Shown in pieces: positions 48,801-61,500 of a stretch of DNA of 64,000 nucleotides. Below the pieces are notes generated by a model. It did not search any database and had not been told where the DNA came from. It saw only the letters and a list, made by a program, of their open reading frames with translations. Source of the DNA: Nymphaea colorata. Lineage: Eukaryota > Streptophyta > Magnoliopsida > Nymphaeales > Nymphaeaceae. Within the stretch, counting starts at the first letter, position 1; every line of letters begins with the position of its first letter. Made by a program: the position numbers and the translations under genes. The stretch covers positions 16,408,854-16,472,853 of the forward strand of contig NC_045147.1 in assembly GCF_008831285.2 (NCBI RefSeq), given 5' to 3'.

Positions 48801-49198
48801 CTCGTGGAAAACCTTAAAACCGCTTGGAAACCCATCGAGAAAAAAAAAAAACACGATGACCGGAACTTTTGCCACACTGGCCTGCGCCACGCACGACCAG
48901 ACTCAGCCCGAAAAGGCTGAGCTGGATGAGCGAGCCGTGGACTCGGTCGGACCAGGAAGGTTCGAAGGCCGCGGACCCAGTGCATTTCCGTCCTTATCCA
49001 GAAAGAAAAGTACAAGGGGAGGAAAAACGGGGAAAGGCGACGCCGCCCCTCACGCGTTGAACGGGGGACGGTGCGGTTAAAGAGGCGTTTGGGAGGAGAA
49101 GTCCGTAATTTCGGGAGAAGGTCAAGGTGAAAAAGATAAGTTCATGTAGCGCTCCCCCCTCGGACAGAGCAGGAGTTCGGTGGTTGGAGGCCGGAGGC

Positions 49199-49205
49199 TA
49201 TAAAT
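49199..49205 (+). promoter_or_regulatory. TATA box of the DAK gene
   Basis: TATAAAT inside a GC-rich region, 329 bp upstream of the DAK start codon. Transcription would begin near 49230, giving a roughly 300-nt leader with pyrimidine-rich, CGCGCG (about 49417-49427) and CT (49438-49455) tracts. Confidence 0.65.
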
Positions 49206-49527
49206 GGTGCTCCCAGCCCCCGCTCCCGCGCGTTAGACGCGACCCGCCGTGATCGGGCGACGGTAGCGACTGCGTTCGCCCGCTTTCCCTGCCTCTTTTT
49301 CTTTCCCTCCTTCCCTCGTCCCCTTCTCTGTACCTCCTCTTTGCTCTTCCTCTCCTCCTCCTCCTCCGTTGTAGCGGATATCTAGGGTTTCACAACTTCC
49401 CGACTCCTCCGCCCTCGCGCGCGCGCGCACACGCCTACTCTCTCTCTCTCTCTCTGCAAGCTGTCGCTCGTGTTCTGCCGGCGGGAGCGTGTGGATACTT
49501 TCCGGGAGAACAATCGGAGTTTCCGGC

Positions 49528-52500
49528 ATGTCGTTCCAAGGGAAGAAGCTCATAAATGATCCTAACGGTCAGCATTTTCTTTTCAAATTCCCTCTCTGCA
49601 TTCCTATTCGTCCGGTTCCTCTGCGGTGCCCGAATTCTTCATAACCAGGGCTCCTTCTGATGTTTTCACATTTTTTTGATGTTATTTTGCCTTCTCTCGG
49701 TTGCATTACAGTCGTGGAGGTCCTGCTCTGTAATTTGTTTGAAATAATTGTAGTATTTCTTCTGTTGAAAACAGATTTTCTGTGATCTTTTATTGGAAGC
49801 ATCTGAATTCCTTTCTTTTGATTCTTCTTTCTTGGAACAAATGTTCTACCTTCTCCAGTATCGGGGCTATGTATCCACAATTTTTTGGTTCATGCGAAAA
49901 TTTGCATGGTTTTTCAGTGAAAAATGTGTTTTGTTCATTACTTTGTTCGTTTTGCTTAAGGCATGTTCTCCGCCAGAACCCCAATCCTGCTGTCCAGTCT
50001 CTCTGTTTTAGATTTGTGTAGCTTAAACACACACACCCACGCACTCTTTCAAGTTGATGTTACTTTTGCAGATGTTGTGACGGAGTTCATTGAGGGTTTG
50101 GTCGAGACTTATCCTGGATTGCAATACTTGGATGGCTTCCCCGAGGTAACGTCTGAACTAGAGGCGACGTAGATGTGGGCGCCAACGTGCAGCCTACATC
50201 TGTACCTTCTGCATTTCTGAATTTTTTCAACTACTTGCTTACCTTTAATACTGTATATATCTTCCAGATCAAGGTTGTCTTGCGTGCTGACGTATCAGGA
50301 CCATCGTATGACAAGGTTGCTGTCATCTCAGGTGCTTAAACTTATGCTGGTGACTTATCTTTTTTCTGGATGTTTTTTTTTTCTCTGCAGTAGATAAATC
50401 ATACCTACAAAATTTAATGGACAATGCTTCGTCATATCTTGATTCTGCTTGTATCACGTGTCTCGTGGAGCGTCATAGCTATGACTTTGACGAGTAAAGC
50501 TGGTGAACAAAGTGAGACTTGGGGTTCAGCTTGCAAGCTTGTGGATCTTACCGACTGAGCTTGGTGGCCTATCTACGAGCAGCTATTCGATTGGCAAGCT
50601 GATGACGTAAAGTTGGTGTTCATCTTGGCTTTGCCCATGTAGATTTGTTTATGTAATATATGTTGCTTTTCTATATGATATATGCTATGAGACATAAAAG
50701 CTCAGTAGTTTGGTTAACGAGCATGTGTGCTACATGTAGGGGGCTCCACCTTCATTATGTCCTTTAGAAAAGGAAAGGATTTCTATTTAAACAAGCCAGC
50801 TTGGATTTTACAATCCAAAAGGCCTGAGACTGGGATGAACTTGGACAAGGTCAAATATCTCATTCTCAGGTTTATATTTATAAGAAAATAATTGATTATG
50901 GTTGATTATTGAAATCTGCAATGATGCTGAGCAGCTGAGGTTCTTGGAAATATAGAGTTTGTTAGGAGTGTTAATGTCTTTCTTTCTTTCCTTCCAAAAC
51001 ATGTATTTTTAGGGAAATGCTAGTTCACTAAAGCTTTAAAAGTCAATGTAATGACCATATCAAAATGCAAGCACTAAATCTCTCTCTCTCTCTCTCTCTC
51101 TTTTTCTTTCACACCATTCCTTCCCTCTTGCACCTGCTTTTGCCATCTAATTTGGTGTGTGTAGCTGTCTGATTAATTATTAGAGTTTGGATTGGTATCC
51201 GACACTTTTATTAAGCCCAAAGATAATTTCTGTTCAAACACTAAACTGTTCTGAGGAGCTTTGAGGATTATTCTTTCTTTTTTCTTTTTTTCTTTTTTTT
51301 TTTGCTTGAATTGTTGTGGATCATCCTGCTTGGAATAAATTAGTTTAACATTTTTTTAAAAGGTTATTTGAAAGCATTGTCACAAAAGACATGGACGGGT
51401 ATAATACGGCGATGAAAAAAACGGGTATAATACGGCGAAGCTGAAAATCTCGGGAATAAAACGGGAAAAAGACGACAAATTTTTAAAAAATAAATAAAAT
51501 AATCCTGATAATTATATAAAAAGAAAGTAAATGAGAAATTAAAAGAAACATTGAAAAATGACTAGATAAGCAACACATTAAAATTAGATAATGAAATGAC
51601 AAATACATAACTAACAAAGGTTTTTTGCCTTCATGGCTTTAAAAATTTATCACCACCACCTCAACCATTCAACAAATTAACAGACAGTGAAGAACGCTTC
51701 ATCTAACAAGTTTTAGAAACAAACAGAAGATGAGATGGAGACAAAGGCATGCATTGAATTGAATCATTGATGCATACGACAACAAGAAAAAAGAAAAATC
51801 GAACAGCACATGTATACTATAGTGACGTTGTAAAAAAACGAAATGGAAACTTGGAAAGACTAAAGAGAACTTGTCACCGCTCCAATGAAAAAGAGATGGA
51901 GATTGGAGACGAAGGAAGTTGAATCTCGAATGCCCTCCTCTTCAGCCGGATGAAAACGAGAAGATGATGAAAACGAGAAGAAGACGATCAGACGAAATTT
52001 GGAAACCAGCCGAATCTTGAATGCCCTTCTCTTCAGCCGATTGAGAGGTGAGGTCGAGGAACGAACGAAGGAAGAAGTTCTCACCTCACTCGAAGAAGCC
52101 TGCCCTGTTACGCCTCTCTGTCTTGAAGACAAGACAGACTCGAACGTTCGAAGCTCAAGGCCCTCAACAAATTTTCGATTTCAAGTTAACCCTAAGCCCT
52201 CTTTTCTTATGTTAAAATACTTTTTTGCCACTAAAAGGTCAACCAAGTTTAAAGAAAAGCCAATGTCTTAAAAAATATTACAAGCTTTGCCATTTTGCAC
52301 TCGCACGTTAAAAAAAATGCAAAAAATCGTTTTATGCACGTTTTATACGCGTTTTATACGCGTTTTTTAAATTTTGCCGTTTTTTTCAAAAAAACGCGTC
52401 TTTTTGCCGTTTTTTTCGTCTGGAACTTTTTTGACGTTAAATACGCGTTTTTTTTAATATAACGCCGTTTTTTGTGACAATGTTTGAAAGCAATTTTCCC

Positions 52501-55500
52501 TTTCCCCTCCCACAGCTTCCGTTTTTAGTCTTTTTTTTAATATATAGTTATAAGAGAGAATGTTGAGGCATTTTCTTGTGGAATACTTTTTTTGCTTGTC
52601 ATTTTGCAGATGCCTGTTCTTTTGAACTTCTCTTTTCCTGATTCTCGCCTATTCTTTCTGAGAGTTCAGTCGATCTGCATCATTGGTGTGGCATGCAACT
52701 CTTCTTGCATTAGCCATTAGTGACTTCAGACAGCTGGTTTCAACAAACCATACAAGATTTGCCAATTCGTCTCCAATAAATTTAGTGCACTTTAATTCTT
52801 CATCAAGTAAATCCTTGCTCTTCAAGCAAAAGATTCCTGAAATAGTCTATGCCTAATCTTCATATGCCCGCATAGTTATAGTTACAAGGTGCTAACCTGT
52901 TTTAGCTGTCCTTAGTAGAAAGTATGGATATTGGTATCTAAAAAATCCATATTCTTTGTCTGCAGGTGGTGGAAGTGGCCATGAGCCTGCTCATGCTGGA
53001 TATGTGGGTCCTGGGATGCTAACTGCTGCTATATGTGGAGATATTTTTGCTTCTCCTCCTGTTGATTCTATCTTAGCGGTACTAATCCTGCTATCCTTTG
53101 GCACATGAAATATTTTATGATCTTTTAGTAATCAACGTCATGTGTTGTTTCACATTTTAGGGAATTCGAGCTGTGACTGGCCCGAAGGGATGTCTTCTAA
53201 TAGTTAAGGTAATAGAAATTAAGCTAGCCTGTGCTGTTAGTTGACTTTGAACCATTGTATTTGTCCCAAACATCATTCTTATAGTTATTACTGAAAATTT
53301 GTTTCTCTCTGGAAAATATTAGGAAAAAGTCAACAAATATAAAAATAAATGTAAAATTAATAAAATTTTAAATTTTCTGTTAATTTTCTTACATAAACAT
53401 TGATCAACATTTAAATTAGCTAAAGCATGAAAAGAACAAAAAACTTCAAATATGTTAAAAACCTTTTTTTCTTGAAAAAATGCTAAAAGTGCAAAGCAGA
53501 GCATGCTTTTTCCATCTGAAATTTTTTAAAAATATGTGATTTCCCCTTTCCTTGCTTTCCTTTACTTTCTCATTTTTTATATTTTTTGTGAACAAAAGGC
53601 AATATTCTAGACAATACTTGGAACTTAAATCTTGTTGAAGGATCTATATCAAATTTTAGTGAAGGCAGACACATGAATGATTTGGATGCTTTACAACTTT
53701 GGCCTTATTTCTGGTGAAGCTGTAGCTTTTTTTTTTTATACCATTCAACTTGTCAAGTATAATGTGAATGAAAACAAGTTCTGCTTATACAAGTTTGAGG
53801 ACTGGTGGCACTAATAACAGTGAACTGTATTTGACAGAACTATACTGGTGATCGCTTAAATTTTGGTCTGGCAGCAGAGCAGGCAAAGTCTGAAGGATAT
53901 AAGATTGAGGTATGCATTATCTCCTATTTATGTTCACTTGCATCATATTGATGGTCTCTTACCTTAGTTTATGTTGATTTGATGTTCCAGACTGTAATTG
54001 TTGGAGACGACTGTGCTCTTCCACCACCACGAGGCATAGCTGGGCGTAGAGGCTTGGCAGGGACAGTCCTTGTTCATAAGGTAAATGTCATGCTTTTGTG
54101 CTCCTTTTTTGACATGACTTGTAGTTAGAATGTGCTTTTCTTTTCTAAATCTTATATAAGTTTGTTTATGCCATTTCATCTAAATACCCCCTTGTGCCTT
54201 TCATCTAATTGTTGGTGTTATTTTCTCCCTGCTGTTTCATTTAAACATTCTCTTCTTTGATCCTGTATAATTTTACTGCCGTTGGATAATTCTGGCACTC
54301 AAATTATTTTTTCTTGAATGCATGGTGGTAGTTTGCCCCTTATGGCTGTAATTGGTGGCTAGTAGATCTCTCCTCTTTGAAGCATATAGATGCTTATACA
54401 TGTGGAATCTCCTATTATCATGATAAATGTGAAACTGTGAATCTGCTTAGTAGCTTCTGAAAATGAGTTTCTTGCGGAATATTGTGGAGCATTATATATA
54501 GATACATTTGTTGTTTATTATGCAGTTTTTCTGCCTACTCTTCAAGTATACTTCTGCAGAATCTGTGTCATTGGCCGAGATCTCATGCCTCATTTTATCA
54601 AGTTGGTGAAATCAACTTCATGTTTCTGTTTTGTGCAGTATGCTTTTATGACATTAAAGCCTTATGGTACTAAATGCTTTGTGATTATGTTTTTGATTAT
54701 TTGGATCCTTGTGGCATGGGCAGATGAATCTGACATTTTTGGATATCTGAAAAATGACCGAAAGTTCTTAAAGCTTTTCAGTTGGTATTTTCTTCCTCCC
54801 CTCCTGCTGCCCCTTCCCTCCTCCTTTCAGTTCGTCTGTCATGCCACAGTTCCATATATTCTGTGTTGGAGGAAAGTCCCATGTCAAGTTCCTTGAGGTA
54901 ACAGAGGCCCATGAGGGGCACCAGGATCTGTTTAATGGCTGCTTCCAATGATGATAAGAAGAAAAAAGTTTACCATTTTTGCTTTCATATTGGCCTCTTG
55001 GAAGTCTTGTAGTTTAGGCCTTAGGGGATTGTCAAATCAAAGTATTCATAGCTGGAGGACATGTTTCTTTCTGATTCTTAGTCAAAGAAGCATTTTGCCT
55101 TTCTTTTTATTGGAAAGGTTTGCTGTTTCATAATTTTTTTTCTTCAAATGGTAGGATGTCATAACAGGATGTGATCTTGTTCAAGCAAGAGCTTTTTGTT
55201 TTATGTTTCCCATAGTTGGAGGTTTCAGATGGTTTTGTGCAGCATGATTTGGTTATTTTATTTGTTTCTTCACTATTTGTTCTTGACTTCTTCATGTTGC
55301 TATTACCTACCAAATTTGAATTTATATTTGGATGTGAAACCTCCCATTGATGAGTAGCATGAAGCATTATTCTTGTAAAGCAACTCAAATGTTCTGGCAT
55401 GTTAATTGTTCCTCCTACTGTTAGGCCTCCTTTTAGCGAGTGTTTTTTAGCTCTTCTAAATAGCCAAGCCATATAAAGTTCAACTGCTAAGGAAAGCTAT

Positions 55501-58500
55501 TCTGGATAGGATGTGTAACCTCCATCTCTACATGTTTTTTGTGATTCATGATCCATGCCAATTTTCTTTACCCTAGGCAGTTTGAAGAATGTTGCCTTTG
55601 TCTCATGCCTGAACCATTTTACTAAGGGCTTGTTCTATCCATTTCACAGCATGTTTAGTGGTCCGGGATTAGATTATACTTTATGGTGTATCATGGTAGG
55701 TAAAATGTCTTTTGCTATGTCAAAAGGGCTGCTGCACTTGAGTTGGGCGAGCACCATGTGCATGTGGGCACTGGGCTATGGAGGTGGCTGTTAGCACTTG
55801 ATAATTTTGTATACTTTATGTATGTATGTTTGTATGTATGTATGGTAATTGGTATTTGTTGTTTTGGCTTTCTTTTCGCTTCTGAAAAAGTGGTTGTATG
55901 TTATCTTCAATTCAGGTTGCTGGAGCAGCTGCAGCTGCTGGTCTTTCTCTTGTCGACGTTGCTGCAGAGGCCAAACGAGCTTCTGAAATGGTGGGCACAA
56001 TGGGAGTTGCTTTATCTGTGTGTACCCTGCCTGGTCAGGTCACATCTGATCGTTTGGGTCATGGAAAGATGGAGCTTGGTCTTGGGATCGTAAGTTATAT
56101 ATTATCATGGCTTATTCTGCTTCTTCTTAGTTTTGCACAAACGTTCTATTTCCTGACAGATTCAGTTACACTATTGGACACATTTTTCTATTTATTTTGG
56201 GTGTTTGTAACAAACCAAGCGCTTTATAAGTTGGCTTGAGATGAAGATTGTTGCCCTTGTGAATAGGGTTATGTTGCTCTTGACATGAGCTCAATATGTT
56301 CTTTGGCCATGCTTGTAAGAATCGTAAGAATCTTTGCTTATGCACGTCTCTCCGTCTGAAATCTGCTAGAATGAGAAGAAGAAGTAGAAGAGAAGACAAA
56401 TGGAGAAAGAGAGTCACCGGCCGTTTTAGCCGTGTGATCCTTAAGCTATATTAAAGAATAAACCTAATCAGGTTATAACAAAATGTACACAAATTATATA
56501 ACATTTACAGATGTGCCACCGCCTAGTATGTTTAGGCGTGTGGATTAGAAAACAAGTGGATCGGGTTTGAATAGACCCGAACCTCCATACGCTAACAGCC
56601 CCCCTCAAGTTGTGCATGAGATTTGACCATGCATAACTTGTTCTTCAAGTCCCAAAAATGCTGCCCTGTGAGTCCTTTAGTAAAGATATCAGCTATCTGT
56701 TCACTGGTGGATATATAAGTAGGCACGATCTCGGCTTCTTCAACCTTCTGACGGATGAAGTGTTGATCAATCTCTATGTGTTTGGTACGATTATGCAAAA
56801 TGGGATTGAAGGCAATTTTTATTGCACTTTGATTGTCACATAGTAATGATGATTGGGCAATAGGAAGATTAAGCTCTCCAAGCAAATGTCGTAACCATGA
56901 TGCTTCAGCGGTCCCTGCAGCCATTGCTCTATACTCTGCCTCAGTGCTGGATCGTGCAACAGCACGCTGCTTTTTACTGCTCCAACAGATGAGATTAGAA
57001 TCAAGAAAAAGACAGAAGCCTGAAACTGATCGTCGATCATCGGGATCGCTTGCCCAGTCTGCATCAGTATATGTATATATGCTATGTCCAAGAGAAAGAT
57101 TGGGGCATTTTGTGTAGACTAGTCCATCTCCAAGAGAAGCTTTGAGATACCGCAATATCCGCTTAGCGGCATCCATATGTCCTTCTGTGGGGGCATGCAT
57201 GAACTGAGAAATCTGATTTACAGCATATACTATATCTGGGCGAGTAAAAGTGAGGTATTGTAACATACCAACAATGCTGCGATAGAATGTAGGATCGGAA
57301 TATGCTGCAGTTCCATCAGATGAAGTCAACTTAGTGTTTAGAACACTAGGAGTAGTTATGGGTTTGCAATTAGTCATGCCTGCCCTGTCCAAAACATCTA
57401 GGGTATACTTGTGTTGCGTAAGAGTCAATCTATCATTTGTCCTGTCAAGCTCAACACCCAAAAAATACCGTAATTCGCCAAGATCCTTCATCTTGAATTC
57501 TTGCTTCAACATATTTTTAACATAGGATATATGTGATGTCGAGTTCCCAGTGATAACAATATCATCAACATATATAAGCAACCAAGTGGTAGCTTCTCCG
57601 GAATGATAGATAAACAAAGAGTGATCGAGAGAGCTTCGGAGAAAACCAACTTGTTGTATATGATGAGAAAAACGATCGAACCATGATCTAGAAGCTTGCT
57701 TCAACCCATATAGAGATTTTTGTAATTTACAAACCCATTGTTGAGGATCATGAGTAGTATAGCCAGGGGGTTGCTCCATGTAGACCTCCTCCTTAAGAAT
57801 CCCATGAAGAAATGCATTTTTAACATCTAACTGATAAAGAGGCCACCCATATGAGACTGCAAGAGAAATAATCACGCGTATTGTTCCCATCTTGATGACT
57901 GGACTGAATGTTTCATCATAATCTTCCCCATATTGTTGAGTGAACCCGCGTGCCACAAGACGCGCCTTATGTCGATCAATGCTACCATCTGGCTTATATT
58001 TCAGCTTGTAAACCCACTTAGAACCTACAACATTCTTAGTATTTGGACGAGGAACAATCTGCCAAGTTTGACATTCATGTAAGGCTGCCATTTCCTCATT
58101 CATAGCTTCAACCCAACATTTTTCCTTACTCGCATGGTGATAAGATTTTGGTTCCACCTTTTTGTTGACTTCTGTCATAAACAACTGAAAATCCAAAGAA
58201 AAAGTGTTATAGCTCACCCATCTATCAATAGGATGTCTCACGCGTTGTGACTGGCGTGGAACTGCGGTAGGTTCTGCCGTAGGAACTGATCGCCTAGAAT
58301 ACACCAGGCCTGAAAATCGATTATATGGAGGTGGATCATTGGGTTGAGGAAATGGAGGCACGCTGTCCAAGGAGCTACTGACAGGTGTTTCGGGTTCATT
58401 AACAGCTTGCTCCTTGTGTTCATTCAACTTTTCCGCCCCTTGTCTTAAGATTTCAGCATGTAACCAAGTATCATAAACCTCATTTTTGTCCTTGAGTGTT

Positions 58501-61500
58501 AAAGAAGTTGCCTTGGAGTCCTGTAACCTGCTTTCATCAAAAACAACATGCCGTGAAATATGTACACGCCCAGTTTTAGGGTTGTAACACCTATAACCCT
58601 TGTAATTTTCTGCATACCCTATAAATCTGCACAAAACAGCACGATCTTGAAATTTGTTTCGTAAGGAAACATCAACATGTACATAGCACACACATCCAAA
58701 AACACGTAAATCTTCATAACACGGCTGTTCTTGATGTAATAGAAAAAATGGAGATTTTCCATCAAGCAAAGCCAATGGCAGTCGATTTATAACATGAACA
58801 GCTGTATGAAAAGCCTCGGTCCACAATGTCATAGGTAAGTCTGTGTCATGCATCATGCTAAGGGCGCTTTCAACAATATGCCTATGTTTCCTTTCAGCAA
58901 TTCCGTTTTGCTGAGGTGTATGCGGGCATGAAGTTTGTGTAGTGATCCCATTATCTAGTAGATACTCAGTAAATTCATTAGAAATAAATTCACCACCACC
59001 ATCACATTGAAAATGCACAATATTGCTGGAATATTTGTTCCGAACCAAAGCATGAAATTGAGTAAACAGGCGGAAGACTTCTGATTTGTGTTTGATGAAG
59101 TGAATCCAAGTATATCGGGAATATGAATCAATAAAAATAACATAATATCTACTCCCAGAAGAAGAAGGAATTGGAGCAGGCCCCCAAACATCGGAATGTA
59201 TAGTGTCAAAAACCTTTGAAGCTCTTTTATTTATTAATTGAAAGGGAAGGGCATGGCTCTTACAGAGATGACAACTCGAGCACATGCTGGACTCACTGAC
59301 TGAACTCAGACTGGACTTATCTAAGAGCCCGTCTGCAACAAGACTTCGAACAAAAGACTGACTACAATGAGCTAACCGACCATGCCAAATGGATGGCTTA
59401 TTATATTCTGCGACATTGATTTCACTATGAATTGAAAAGGATGGATCTGATGAGTGAGATTTTGACAACTTTGGAGCTTCTTCAAGGACATACATGTCGC
59501 CTTTGCGAGTGCCCTCAGCGAACGTCCTCTTGGTTCGAGCATCCTTGACATAAACAGAAGACGGTGTAAATTCAACAAAGGAGTGAGTATCATCAATCAG
59601 TTTGGACACTGAGATAATATTTTTCTTGACACTTGGAACAACAAGGACATCCTTTAATGGAATGGAAGAGGAACCCATAGATATTTGTGCATTTCCAATG
59701 TGCGATATTGTGTGATGGGAACCATCTCCCGTGACAACTGAGCCTTGATCTAAATAAGGGAAAACACTAGATAAAGTACCTGTGTCACCAGTAACATGGG
59801 CTGCTGCTCCAGAGTCCACATACCACTCTCCTTGCTCATTTTGCTTCAAGTGGAGCTTAGATAAGGCTGTCATAAGAAGTTGTTGCACCTCCGATGAAAC
59901 ATTTGATGTTGGATTTGAGCTAGATGAGGATGAAACGGACCCTGCTGCTGCCTTGTTTTCATGCCTGACTTGATTATTCTTATTCTGAGGATTGTGCCAA
60001 CATTCTGATTTCACATGTCCCCTCTTATTACAATAAAAGCAAGTTGGAACCCTTCTAGATGTGGCAGCAGTAGTATTCATGCCTGGTGGTGTCGGGAGAA
60101 TCCCTCTTCCCATTCCTGCCTGAGGAGTCCAAGGTCGAGTACGATTCCCTTGCAATGCATGTGTTCCTGTGATCAATACATTGTGGCTGTTGGGAGAAGT
60201 CAAATTCTGTCGCTGGACACGACTAGCTTCGTGTTGAAATAACTTGGCTTTCAGATCTTCAAAAGATGGGAGGATAGGTAAAACCTCCAAGGCTGTGCAA
60301 AAAATATCAAACTCTGTTCCCAGGCCACTCAAGGCTTGTTGCACTTTGTCTTTATCGCTGACAGGATGTCCAATGGCAGCAAGTTGATCACTTACGTTTT
60401 TTATTTCATTCAGATATTCCAAAACTGTACGCGTCCCACGCTTGATATCCTGAAATTGTCTTCTTAATTGCAGAAACCGTGCTTCCGATACTTGAGAATA
60501 CGTTGTGGCAAGGGTAGACCACAATTCTAAGGCTGTCAAATCATCATCAATGCCTCCTAATACCTCCTCTGACAAGGTAGAAGTAATATATGCGACAAGT
60601 GACTGGTCGTGGGCCAGCCAAACATCATATTCAGGATTACTTTCCGTAAGAGTATCATATTCAATGCTAGTTTCACTTCCAGCCGAAGCCCCAATAGCTT
60701 GATCTCCCACTACGGTCTTCTTCACTTCACGGTAAATATATTTTGGAGGTGCTGGAGTAGTGCCATCGATATGCCCATAGAGCTATGTCACACGGATACG
60801 GGTACGGGTATCCTGTGGGTACGGGTACGGGTACGGGGATACGGCAAGTTTCAAAATTTTAGGATACGCGGACACGGCGAATATTAAATTCAAAAAAAAT
60901 AAAAATGATAAAAAGATGGAAAAAACGTATAATGAACATAAAATTTATGAAACAGTGAAATAAAACATCGCACATAAGATGAAAAATATGATTCTAAACC
61001 GTCCAATCTTCAAACCAAAACATCCCCAAATCGGCAAGAAATATCCAATATACATTAAACATAAAAGAAAGATGGAAAAAACGTATAATGAACATAAAAT
61101 TTATGAAACAGTGAAATAAAACATCGCACATAGCATTGAAGAATATGATTCTAAACCAAAAACATCCCCAAATCGGCAAGAAATACCCAATCTAAAAAAT
61201 CCCCAAATAAAAGTTGAAACCCTAACTTCTAATATCGAAAATAATAGACAAAAGAAACACTTACCTGTCTGTCGCCGGCTGCCGCCGGACGCCACCGGAA
61301 GTCGCCGGAGGTCGTCGCCGTCGCCCGCCATTGCCGAACTGTGCTGCCAGCCTGCGGCGGAAGCCGTCGAGGGTAAAGGAAGGTCGACCGTCGAGGGTAA
61401 GTGTTAATGCGTAAAACAAAACGGGTTAAAAAATCGGTTATAAAAGTGGTTTGGATCGGGTCTGACCCAGACCCGATCCAAAACGTATCCAGCCGTATCG

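Noticed and set aside
48856-49080. Plus-strand frame in the GC-rich DAK promoter
   Set aside because: It lies upstream of the TATA box, has no domain, and is explained by the high GC content of the promoter.
56265-56313. Possible extra DAK exon next to the Copia element
   Set aside because: Exon 8 joins exon 9 directly in frame (GLGI to HGEPG), matching the family; no extra residues are needed.
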